From NCBI RefSeq assembly GCF_006228125.1, contig NZ_VDFY01000142.1, positions 22,281 to 86,280 of the forward strand: DNA of 64,000 nt, read 5' to 3'. The DNA is from Micromonospora orduensis (GTDB lineage Bacteria; Actinomycetota; Actinomycetes; Mycobacteriales; Micromonosporaceae). Each line of letters starts with the position of its first letter. Positions within the stretch are counted from its first letter, which is position 1. Positions 50,817 through 59,400 of this stretch are shown piece after piece. Under the pieces are notes generated by a model. The model ran no database searches and was not told the DNA's origin. It saw only the letters and a list, made by a program, of their open reading frames with translations. A program made the position numbers and the translations under genes.

Positions 50817-51868
50817 CACTGCACCGGAGGGTTCGCGCAGCTGGGTTCGAGCACCGCCTTGATCTCCGGCGAGTCGATGTTCTCCTTGGTGACGAACGTG
50901 ACGCCGGTGTCGGCCGACGCCAGCGGCGCCTTGTCCCGCAGGTGCTTGACCATCTTGTCGACGCCGAAGTAGCCCATCTTGAAGGGGTTCTGCACGACCA
51001 GCGCCGAGATCTGGCCGTTGCGCAGCCCGGCGACCTCGTCGGGAGCGGCGTCCCAGCCGATGATGACCACCTTGCCGGACTTGCCCGCGGCCTGGATGGC
51101 CTGCGCGGCGCCGAGCACGCTCGGCTCGTTGGCCGCGAAGATGCCGGCGAGGTTGGGGTTGGCGGTGAGGATGTTCTCGGTGACCCGCCGCGCCTCGTTG
51201 ACGTCGCTGCGGCTGGGCTGCTGGCCGACCAGCTTGAGGTTGGGGAACTGGGCGAGGCCGGCCTTGAAACCCTCGACCCGCTCGGTGTTGGTCTGCGACC
51301 CGGGCTGGAACTCGACAAGCGCCACGTCGTGGTTGCCGGGGCCGAGTTCGGTGGCGAGCAACTTCGCGGCCTCGACGGCCGACGCCTTGTTGTCGGTGGC
51401 GAAGAGCGGCACCTCCGCCGGCTGCGGGCTGGTGCCGGAGTCGATCATCGCGACCGGGATGTCGGCGCCGAGCGCCTGGTCGGTCGCCGGCGCCAACGCC
51501 CGGGAGTCGGTGGCCGCGTAGACGATCCCGTCGACCTTCTTGGTGACGAAGTTCTGGATCAGGTTGACCTGCCCCTCGACGTCGGTCTCGGTGGTCACCC
51601 CGTCCCACTGGACGGTGACGTTGCCGGCGCGCTGGGCCGCGCATTCGGCACCCGCCTTGACCGTGTTCCAGTAGTCGGCCCCGACGGCCTTGGGCACCAC
51701 GGCGAGCTTCAGTGGCCCGGCCGCGTCCTTGGTCGCGCCGTCGCCTCCGTCGCGGACCTCGACCCCGCCGCAGGCGCTGAGCAGCGCGGTCGCCGCGGCG
51801 GCGGCCAGCACGGCCCGGGTACGCAGGAGTCGGCCTCGGACCCGCCGGCTGGTGGTGGTGTGTGCCAT
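50816..51868 (-). CDS. sugar ABC transporter substrate-binding lipoprotein
   Basis: A 350-residue periplasmic-binding-protein fold lipoprotein of the ribose/fructose (type I) class. Its signal ends in the lipobox LLSACGG (Cys about 33). The mature part starts KLAVVPKAVGADYWNTVKAG, the usual hinge-domain opening. IIGWDAAPDEVAGLRNG and VVQNPFKMGYFG are ligand-pocket and C-terminal family segments. It should bind a monosaccharide, by context a 6-deoxyhexose such as L-fucose. An AAGGA site precedes the ATG at 51868; an upstream in-frame ATG at 51907 is less suitable. Confidence 0.9.
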   Translation of the reverse strand: MAHTTTSRRVRGRLLRTRAVLAAAAATALLSACGGVEVRDGGDGATKDAAGPLKLAVVPKAVGADYWNTVKAGAECAAQRAGNVTVQWDGVTTETDVEGQVNLIQNFVTKKVDGIVYAATDSRALAPATDQALGADIPVAMIDSGTSPQPAEVPLFATDNKASAVEAAKLLATELGPGNHDVALVEFQPGSQTNTERVEGFKAGLAQFPNLKLVGQQPSRSDVNEARRVTENILTANPNLAGIFAANEPSVLGAAQAIQAAGKSGKVVIIGWDAAPDEVAGLRNGQISALVVQNPFKMGYFGVDKMVKHLRDKAPLASADTGVTFVTKENIDSPEIKAVLEPSCANPPVQ

Positions 51869-51908
51869 GGTGTGTGTCCTTCCTCGTTCGGACTCTCGAA
51901 ATGGCATG

Positions 51909-52916
51909 TCAACCCCGTGATTCCAGCCGCCGGCGGCGGTACTGGTCGAAGTAGACGGCGGCCCAGATGATCAGGCCGACGATCACCTGCTGGTAGTGGA
52001 TGCTGATGTCGAGCAGGACGGCGCCGTTGCGCACCAGGGCGATGAGGAACGCGCCGATGATGGTCCCGACGATCCGGCCCTGCCCGCCGAACAGGCTGGC
52101 GCCGCCGATGACCGCGGCGGCGATGACGTCGAGCTCCAGCGAGATGCCGTAGTTGGGTTGACCGGAGTTGACGCGGGAGGCGGCGATCATGCCGCCGAGC
52201 CCGACCAGCACGCCCGCCAGCACGTACACCCCGGTGAGGTACCGACCCACCCGGATGCCCGAGCGGCGGGCCGCCTCCAGGTTGGAACCCATCGCGTAGG
52301 TGTACTGGCCGAAGCGGGTCTGGGAGAGCAGGAAGGCGACCCCGACCGCCACGAGCGCGGTGATCACCACCGCGAACGGGATGCCGATGATCTCGCCGTT
52401 GCCCAGCAGTTGGAAGGACCGGGGCAGGCCGTACACGCCGACCGCACCGGTGATGATGAAGACCAGGCCGCGACCGACCGACATCGATCCCAGCGTCGCG
52501 ATGAACGGCGGAATCCGGGCCACGGTGATCAGCAGCCCGTTCACCAGCCCGGCCAGCGCGCCGACGCCGATCGCGACCGCCGTCGCGGCCCAGAGCGGGA
52601 AGCCGAGGTCACGCACGACCATCGCGCCGACGACGCCGGCGAGCGCGGCGACCGACCCCACCGACAGGTCGATGCCCTTGGTGATGATGACCATCGTCTG
52701 CGCGGCGGCGATGATGGCGATCACCGCCGTCTGCGCCCCGATGTTGAACAGGTTGTCCGCCGTCAGGAAGTAGGGACTGGCGACGCTCAGCGCGATGAAC
52801 AGGACGACGAGCGCGGTGGCGGCGGTGAACTCGGAGACGGCGTGGGAGAGCCGTTCCCGCAACCAGTCGCTGAGCTCGCCGCTCTGCTTGCCGGCGGTTG
52901 CCTCGACGGTACTCAT
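51909..52916 (-). CDS. sugar ABC transporter permease
   Basis: A 335-residue RbsC-type permease with about nine to ten membrane helices and the conserved GLVNGLLITVARIPPFIATLG-type loop (PPFIATLGSMSVGRG) that contacts the ATPase. GIDLSVGSVAALAGVVGAMV is a second family signature. First gene of the transporter operon. A 435-base upstream gap contains its promoter region. Confidence 0.9.
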   Translation of the reverse strand: MSTVEATAGKQSGELSDWLRERLSHAVSEFTAATALVVLFIALSVASPYFLTADNLFNIGAQTAVIAIIAAAQTMVIITKGIDLSVGSVAALAGVVGAMVVRDLGFPLWAATAVAIGVGALAGLVNGLLITVARIPPFIATLGSMSVGRGLVFIITGAVGVYGLPRSFQLLGNGEIIGIPFAVVITALVAVGVAFLLSQTRFGQYTYAMGSNLEAARRSGIRVGRYLTGVYVLAGVLVGLGGMIAASRVNSGQPNYGISLELDVIAAAVIGGASLFGGQGRIVGTIIGAFLIALVRNGAVLLDISIHYQQVIVGLIIWAAVYFDQYRRRRLESRG

Positions 52917-53351
52917 CGTCGGATCTGACCTCCCCAACCGTGGCGCCGGCACCCGACGGATCACCGCCGGTGAGCGGGGCGCTTGTCAGAAACCGAGCCA
53001 CCCCGCAGGGGAGAGCACGAGCGGCAGCCCGGATCACCCGTCGAGATAGGTCGGATGTTTCCATCGATCAGGCGTTACCATGCCATGCATTCACGTATGT
53101 TGCCAAGGTCTTACCGCCATGTTTGGCTTCGTTATGCGATCCACGAGCGGCATACGTCTGATCAAACCGGCACACGCCACAATGGCCACGGTCCACAGCG
53201 GAACCGCCGCCCAGCCAGAGCATGCTATCGACAAACCGCTATGCCCTGGCGTGACGTCGAGGACGGGGCCGCCGGGGCGTGGCGCACCCGACGCGACCGC
53301 CGGAGGGCGGAAGAGCGGCGGATCTCGCGGCGGGCCGCGAGATCCGCCGTG
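52917..53351. other. intergenic region upstream of the sugar ABC operon
   Basis: A 435-base gap between the fuconolactonase stop and the permease start, both on the minus strand. The lactonase terminator hairpin is at its right end. It is less GC-rich around 53060-53170 than the rest of the window, as expected for a promoter. ATCGAT near 53064 and CTGATCAAAC near 53159 are the only short palindromic bits. I see no gene in it. Confidence 0.5.
53316..53349. terminator. terminator hairpin after the fuconolactonase gene
   Basis: CGGCGGATCTCGCGG (53316-53330) and CCGCGAGATCCGCCG (53335-53349) form a perfect 15-base stem with a CGGG loop. It begins two bases past the lactonase stop. Confidence 0.85.
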
Positions 53352-54230
53352 TCACGACGTCGGCAGCCGGTACGCGCGGCGGGCGGTCCGTCGCCAGATC
53401 GCCGCCCGCTCGTCGTCGCCGAGCGGCTCCAGCAGGTCGGTGAGGGCCTCGATCCAGCGGAGGTACGAGGAGGCGAGCAGGCACACCGGCCAGTCCGAAC
53501 CGAACATCAGCCGGTCCGGCCCGAACACGTCGAGCGCGTGCTCGACGGCGGGTCGCAGATCGTCAGTCGTCCAGGACGGTCCGTCCACCTCGGTCACCAG
53601 GCCGGAGAGCTTCGCCGCCGTGTTGGGCTCGGCGGCGAGCGCGCGCAGGCCGCGGGGCCAGTCGCCGAGGTCGCCATGACCCAGCGCGGGCTTCCCGAGA
53701 TGGTCCAGGACGAACCGCGTCTCGGGCAGGTCCCGCACGAGCCGGACGGCGGCAGGCAACTGGTGGTCGCGTACCAGCAGGTCGAAGGTGAGGCCGGCGG
53801 CGCCCACCGCCGCGATGCCCCGGCGGACGTCCGGGCGGTCGAGATACGTCGGATCGGGTTCGGACTGCACGAGGTGGCGGATCCCGACAAGGCGTTCCCC
53901 GCCACGGCCCGCCCGGAGCCGGTCGAGACGGTCGGCGACGTCGGCGGCGGTGAGGTCGACCCAGCCGACGACCCCGGTGATGAGGGGATCGTCGGCCGCG
54001 ATGCCCAGCAGCTCGGGCGTCTCGGTCCGGGTCGCGACGGACTGCACGACGACGGTCTGGGTGACTCCGGCGGCGTGCGCGACCGGGGCGAGATCCACCG
54101 GGGTGAAGTCGGCGTCGATCGCGGCCATGGTGTCCGGGTCGATCCAGGGCTGCGGGTGCCGCGCCCGGACCCAGAGGTGGTGGTGCGCGTCGACGACGCC
54201 CGGTCGCTGGACCGGCTCGTCGGGAGTCAT
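53352..54230 (-). CDS. amidohydrolase-2 family L-fuconolactonase-type lactonase
   Basis: A 292-residue metal-dependent TIM-barrel hydrolase. It opens with VVDAHHHLWVRAR (metal His-x-His), has GIRHLVQSEPDPTYL, FVLDHLGKPAL and ends with RLMFGSDWPVCLL (catalytic Asp). These are signatures of the L-fuconolactonase/L-rhamnono-lactonase group, which open sugar lactones. It fits between the aldose dehydrogenase and fuconate dehydratase in the pathway. The ATG at 54230 is preferred. Upstream lies a LacI-type palindrome over the likely -10. Confidence 0.88.
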   Translation of the reverse strand: MTPDEPVQRPGVVDAHHHLWVRARHPQPWIDPDTMAAIDADFTPVDLAPVAHAAGVTQTVVVQSVATRTETPELLGIAADDPLITGVVGWVDLTAADVADRLDRLRAGRGGERLVGIRHLVQSEPDPTYLDRPDVRRGIAAVGAAGLTFDLLVRDHQLPAAVRLVRDLPETRFVLDHLGKPALGHGDLGDWPRGLRALAAEPNTAAKLSGLVTEVDGPSWTTDDLRPAVEHALDVFGPDRLMFGSDWPVCLLASSYLRWIEALTDLLEPLGDDERAAIWRRTARRAYRLPTS

Positions 54231-54287
54231 CGGCCCCGTCCTGGCGCACTCACGTTCAACCCAGACCTCGCTCGCTCGGTTGGCCCA

Positions 54288-54301
54288 TGTTAGCGATAAC
54301 A
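54288..54301. promoter_or_regulatory. LacI-type operator before the fuconolactonase gene
   Basis: TGTTAGCGATAACA, an inverted TGTTA/TAACA pair around a central CG, has the form of LacI/GalR-family operators. On the minus strand TTGCCG followed 15 bases later by TAACAT would place it over the -10 element, as for a repressor site. No LacI-family gene is in the window. Confidence 0.55.
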
Positions 54302-54456
54302 GATGCCCGGCAAGCATCATACCTTTGTGCCCCTCCACCGGCCGACGGTCCAATGGGCACCGTGCCGACGGGTGATTTGGTAGGACGAATGTCGACCGAC
54401 CGTCCGCCTGGACGAGGCACCTTCCCGGTCGGCGCGGCCTGGCTCTCGGGGGCGGG

Positions 54457-54485
54457 TTGACCGCCCGGGGCGGCACCGATACCGT
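54457..54485 (+). promoter_or_regulatory. candidate promoter of the cbtBA operon
   Basis: TTGACC (54457-54462), a 17-base spacer and TACCGT (54480-54485). Transcription would begin near 54492, immediately before the riboswitch. Confidence 0.55.
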
Positions 54486-54491
54486 CGACCC

Positions 54492-54605
54492 ACTATCTGC
54501 GGCGACGCGAGGGAAGCCGGTGTGAATCCGGCGCGGTCGCGCCACTGTGAGCGGTCCTCCAGCGTCACCGGAGGCCGCGAGCCAGGACGCTCGGTCGTCC
54601 GCAGC
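54492..54605 (+). promoter_or_regulatory. cobalamin riboswitch before cbtB
   Basis: The conserved core is plain: GGGAAGCCGGTGTGAATCCG (54511-54530), GCGCCACTGTGA (54539-54550) and GCCGCGAGCCAGGACGC (54574-54590). The first segment carries the diagnostic GAAxCCGGTGxxAxTCCGG element. The ribosome site of cbtB (GGGGAGG, 54631-54637) lies about 30 bases beyond, so control could act on translation or termination. Confidence 0.92.
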
Positions 54606-54648
54606 CTTGCGATGGGGACGCGTCATCCCTGGGGAGGTTCGTGTATTC

Positions 54649-54852
54649 ATGTCCAGTTCCACGTCCAGCCAGCCGTTGGTTTCTCCCGCTGGCACCGCGC
54701 GTCTGTTGTGGATGGTCCTGGCGACAGTCGCCGCGCTCGCCCTGCTGGCCTACCTCGTCGCCTTCGACCAGGGCGCCGTCTCGCGCAGTGGCATGTTCCT
54801 GCACGAGCTCATGCACGACGGCCGGCACCTGCTGGGCGTTCCGTGCCACTGA
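54649..54852 (+). CDS. cbtB: CbtB small cobalt-transport subunit
   Basis: A 67-residue protein with one membrane helix (about 15-40, ARLLWMVLATVAALALLAYL). The C-terminal extracellular motif HELMHDGRHLLGVPCH is rich in His with a final Cys-His, the CbtB signature and presumed cobalt-binding site. It works with CbtA in cobalt uptake for B12 synthesis. The ATG at 54649 follows a GGGGAGG ribosome site and the cobalamin riboswitch. The stop overlaps the cbtA start by ten bases. Confidence 0.9.
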   Translation: MSSSTSSQPLVSPAGTARLLWMVLATVAALALLAYLVAFDQGAVSRSGMFLHELMHDGRHLLGVPCH

Positions 54853-55616
54853 CCACGACCACCACCGCTCCCCCGTTCGTCACCGTCCTCGTCCGCGGCC
54901 TGCTCGCCGGGCTGGTGGCCGGCCTGCTCGCGGGGGTGTTCGCGTACGTCGTCGGTGAACCGCACGTCGAGGCGGCCATCGCGATCGAGGAGGCGGCAGC
55001 GGCGCACGCCGAACCGGCGGCCGGCGGGCACGATCACGAGGACGCCCTGGTCGGCCGGAACGGTCAGCGCGGCGGCCTGTTCCTGGCCACCGGCCTGTTC
55101 GGCGCCGCGATGGGTGGTCTGCTGGCCACCGCGTACGTCCTGCTGGCCCGCCGTCGGCGCGACCACGACGACGGCCGCTCGGGGCTGCCGCTGGCCGGCG
55201 CGGCGCTGCTCGGCGCGGTCGTCGTGCCGTTCCTCAAGTATCCCGCGAACCCACCGGCGGTCGGTGACCCGGCGACCATCAACCAGCGCACGGTCACCTA
55301 CCTGCTGATGGTGGCGCTCGGCCTGGTGGCGGTCTGGGCGGGTTCGTTGGGCTACCGGGCGGTCGGTTCCGAGGCGCCGTCGGGGCTGCGCGCCGCCGCG
55401 GCCGTCGGTGGATTCCTGCTGGTCGCCGTCGTGTCGTATGTGGTGATGCCGTCCTTCCAGGAGGTCCCTGCCGACTTCCCCGCAACCCTGCTGTGGGACT
55501 TTCGGCTGGCCTCGCTCGGCACCCAGGTGGTGCTCTGGACCGGGATCGGCCTGCTGTTCGCGGCCCTGATGCAGCACGGCCACCGCCGGGCCACGGGCGC
55601 GGCGCCGACCGGGTGA
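54843..55616 (+). CDS. cbtA: CbtA cobalt transporter
   Basis: A 257-residue membrane protein of five to six helices. Family signs are GLLAGLVAGLLAGVFAYVVG in helix 1, EPHVEAAIAIEEA, a His-rich loop (GGHDHED, about 60) likely to bind cobalt, and VVPFLKYPANPPAVGDP. It is a predicted B12-repressed cobalt importer. The GTG at 54843 overlaps the cbtB end, and its own stop overlaps the phosphatase start by GTGA, so all three are one operon under the riboswitch. Confidence 0.9.
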   Translation: MPLTTTTTAPPFVTVLVRGLLAGLVAGLLAGVFAYVVGEPHVEAAIAIEEAAAAHAEPAAGGHDHEDALVGRNGQRGGLFLATGLFGAAMGGLLATAYVLLARRRRDHDDGRSGLPLAGAALLGAVVVPFLKYPANPPAVGDPATINQRTVTYLLMVALGLVAVWAGSLGYRAVGSEAPSGLRAAAAVGGFLLVAVVSYVVMPSFQEVPADFPATLLWDFRLASLGTQVVLWTGIGLLFAALMQHGHRRATGAAPTG

Positions 55617-56206
55617 CCGCCACCAGCCTGCGGCTGGTCGCACACGGTCACACCGCCGCCCAACGGCGGGCCCGCTTCGGCGGCACAGACGACGGCCTGG
55701 ACGAGGGCGGCCTACGGGCCGCTCTCGCCCTGGCCCCCGCTGAGACCAGTGGGCGGGGGCACCTGGGCGTCACCGACGTCTGTCTGTCCAGTCCGGCGGT
55801 CGCGGCCATCCAGACCGCCGGCGCGCTCGGCCTGGCCCCCACCGTCGAGGCCGCGCTGGGCGACTGCGACTACGGCGACTGGACCGGCCGGTCCCTCGAC
55901 GAGGTCGCCGCCGATCAGCCCCGGGCGCTGCGCGAGTGGTTGTCGGCTCCGGAGACGGCGCCCCACGGTGGCGAGTCCGTCGTCGCGCTGCGGGAGCGGG
56001 TCGGCCGCTGGTTGGACGGGCAACGCGGGCGCGGGCAGCGGATCACCGCGGTCACCCACCCGCTCGTCATCCGGGTCGCTGTCGTGCACGCCCTCGGGCT
56101 GCCGGTGGCGACGTACCGGCAGGTGGACGTCGAGCCGCTGGCGATCGTCCGACTCACCGACCACGGCTCGCGATGGCACCTGCGACTGGCCGCCCGCTCC
56201 ACCTGA
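55613..56206 (+). CDS. histidine phosphatase-family protein with an altered RHG motif
   Basis: A 197-residue phosphoglycerate-mutase-fold protein. The usual L-x-R-H-G motif is changed to LVAHGHT, with Ala in place of the phosphate-binding Arg. The catalytic His is kept, as are the later Arg/Glu region (GDCDYGDWTGRS) and AVTHPLVIR with the second His. As third gene under a cobalamin riboswitch with cbtBA it is likely linked to B12 assembly (CobC-type alpha-ribazole phosphatase is the nearest idea), but loss of the Arg casts doubt on normal catalysis. The GTG start at 55613 overlaps cbtA. Confidence 0.8.
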   Translation: MTATSLRLVAHGHTAAQRRARFGGTDDGLDEGGLRAALALAPAETSGRGHLGVTDVCLSSPAVAAIQTAGALGLAPTVEAALGDCDYGDWTGRSLDEVAADQPRALREWLSAPETAPHGGESVVALRERVGRWLDGQRGRGQRITAVTHPLVIRVAVVHALGLPVATYRQVDVEPLAIVRLTDHGSRWHLRLAARST

Positions 56207-56351
56207 CCCTGACCGTCCCGCGAACGGCGACCGGCCGTGACCATCGGCGACGATGGCCACGGCCGGATGCGGGCGAGAGACGACACTCTGGTCAACGCGC
56301 TGCCGCCGCCGCGCTGACCACTGCCGGGCGGCACGGGCTCTCCCGTCGCGC

Positions 56352-56391
56352 CCGCGTCGGGCGGGCCGCGGTCACGGCCCGCCCGACGCGG
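56352..56391. terminator. strong bidirectional terminator hairpin
   Basis: A perfect 17-base stem (56352-56368 with 56375-56391; arm CCGCGTCGGGCGGGCCG) and a 6-base loop lie between the convergent phosphatase and GH92 genes. Confidence 0.85.
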
Positions 56392-56407
56392 CTGCGCTAC
56401 CTGCGGC

Positions 56408-59400
56408 TCACCTCGCGGCGGTGACGGTGAACGGTCGGGACACCGTCGTCGCCGACGTCGCGCCGGTGAGCGTGACACCTGTCGCGCCCGCCTTCGCCGC
56501 ACCCGGGACACTGACCGTCGCGCCGGCGAGCACACCGTCACCGTTCGCGCGGACGGTGCTGACCGCGAGGCCGTCGCCGAACGTGACGGTGACCGCCTCG
56601 TTCGGGGCGAACCCGGAACCGTCGACAGTGATCGACGCGCCGCGCGGGCCGGACGTGCTCAGCAGCGCCACCCGCGGCCGGTAGGGCGGCGCCTGCGCCT
56701 CCCCGGTGACCTGGACGGTCGCCGTCGCCGGTGTGCGCGAGGACGCGCCGGTGGCCGTCACCGCGTAGCGACCCGGCAGCGCGTCACCGGACGTCGGCAC
56801 CGACACTCGTACCCTGCCCGACGCCGAGGCCGCGACCTTCGTGCTCCGCGACGGGTCGGTCCCGACGCTGACGGTCACCTGCTCGCCGGCGGCGAAGCCG
56901 CTGCCGTCGACGGTGATCGCGTCCCCGGTGCTGACCGTCGCGGACGCGGCCAGCGCGATCGCCGGCTGCGCCCCGCCACGGGCCACTGTCACGGTGAAGC
57001 TCGCGGTGCCGCTCGACCGCGTGTCCCACGCCGTGACGCGCACCGTGTAGGTGCCCTCCCGCGCGAAGGTGTGCTGACCGGTCATCGCACCGGACGCGTC
57101 GACGCTCACGTCGTCCGGAACCGTGCCGTCACCCCACTGCACCCGGGCCCGGTAGCCGGCGGTGCCGGGAACGCCGCCGGTCACCGCGCCGAGTTTCGCC
57201 GCCAGGGCCTGCCCTGCAGTGGCCGTCTGGTCGTTCGGCGCGACGGTCGCCAGGGCGGCGGCCGGCGTGCCGTCGTCGGCGACGGCGAACACGTGGATCC
57301 GGCCCGCCGAGCGCGGGTCGCCGGTCTGCGTCGGCAGGGTCACCGAGACCAGCGTCCTGCCCTGTGGGAGCTGGTACGGCGCGGTGGCGAACAGGAACGG
57401 CTGGGCGCCGTCCCGGCTCGTGCCACTGAGTCGGTACGCCGACCTGGCGACGACGATGTTGTCGTACGACGGGGTGCCGTTGGGGTTGCCGCCCAACGTC
57501 CAGTCACTCATCTGGATCGGGATGCTGGCGGTGCTGCCATCGCTGAACGTCGCCGTGCCGGTGGTGCTCTGGTTGCCCTGCGTGCCGGCGCCGATGAACG
57601 AGATGGTCCGGGTGTCGGCCGGCAGGTCGAGGGCGATCGTCGCGCCGTTGCCCGTGGCGTTGTCCGGCTGCCCCGGCGGGATCACCGGCAGCGTGAACCG
57701 CAGCTCGGTGCCCGGCACCTGCTGCCGCTCACCCTGGGTCACGCCGGCCGCCGCCAGGGCGGCCCGCGAGTACGCCCACGACTTGGCGTCGCAGTCCGCC
57801 GCGAGGACCCCCTCGTCGCCCACGCAGACGCTGTCGAACGCGGCGGTCAGGCCGGAACTCGGGACGTACGCCACCTCGACGCCGACAGTCGCGGAACTCT
57901 GGCTGGCGCCGTCGGTCACCGTGACGCTCGCCTGGTGGTAGCCCGGCGTGGTGTAGGTGTGTGATCCGCCGATCCGGTAGACGGCCCGGGAGCTGGGCGT
58001 CACGGTGCCCTCGGTGACCGGCGTGCCGTCACCCCAGTCGATGGTGGCCTGGTAGCCGCTGGCGGTGCCACCGGTGACGGTGGCCAGCGGCACCGAGACC
58101 GGCACGCCGGACGTCGCCCGCACGTCGTCCGCCGCGGTCACCGCGACGTCGCCGCCGGACAGGTCGAGGTCGCCCCCGGCGAGCAGCTCGATCTCGGCGA
58201 GGTTCGTCTGCGCGCCGCCGACGGTCCTCGTCACGGCGAGCCGGAACTGCGCGAACCGTCCCGGCCTGTCGATCGTGTACGGGCGGGTCTGGTTACGCCA
58301 CCGGAACACCTGGCCGCTGCGGGAGTCGACGGTGCTCCAGGTGATGCCGTCGTTGGAGCCCTGAAGGCGCCAGTCCGCCGGATCACCGGCGCTCGCCCCG
58401 GACGTGATGGTGTAGGACGTCGGCTTCTGCCGTCCGCCACGGAACGCCCAGCTGATCTGCGGGGTCGCGGAGGCGAAGGTCAGCTGCGTGGTCGACGAGT
58501 CGTCGAACAGCTTCGCCGCGTCCTGCCCACCGGTCGCGGTCGCGGTGCCGAGGCCGGGGCCGGTGGTGTCCTGCAACGGCTTCGGCGCCGCGTCGCCCTT
58601 GGTCAGCGACGGAGGGGCGTCGTTCTTCCCGCTGCCCCAGGACGACGGGTTGGGGCCCATCTGGAAGTCGACGGTGCCGCCCCGGGCGAGCGTGGACACG
58701 TCCAGGGAGACGGCGCGCTGCTTCTTGCCGTTGACCGTCACGCCCTGCACGTACACGTTCCTGGTGCTGTTGTTCGGCGCGTTGACCACGATGTCACCTG
58801 TCGGGCGACGCACGGTCATCCTGGTGAACTGCGGCGAGCCGATGGCCCACTGCGACGAGCCCGCCTGCAACGGGTAGATGCCCAGCGAGCTGAGGACGTA
58901 CCACGCCGACATCTCGCCGTTGTCCTCGTCACCCAGGTAGCCCTGGCCGATCTCGCTGCCCACGTAGAGCCGGCGCAGGAGCTCCCGCACGACGGACTGC
59001 GTCTGCGCCGGGGCACCGGCGACGTCGTACATGTACGGGATGTGGTGCGACGGCTGGTTGCTCATGCCGAGCTGACCCATCCGCACGGCCCGCGCCTCGA
59101 GCATCTCGTGGATGATCCCGCCGTACCCGCCGGGGCGGTCGGCGTTCTCCGGGGTGGCGAAGAACGTGTCGAGCTTGTCCCGCAGCGCCTTCTGACCGCC
59201 GTACAGGTTGGCCAGGCCCCGACCGTCCTGCTGGGCGGTGAAGGCGAAGTTCCACCCGTTGGTCTCGGTGTAGACGCCACCCCAGTCCAGCGGGTCACCG
59301 GCGAGGAACGTGCCGGCGGCGTCGCGGCCCTGGAAGAGCTTCGTCTTCGGGTCGAACAGGTGCACGTAGTTGCGGGCCCGCTCAAGGAAGTACCGCGACT

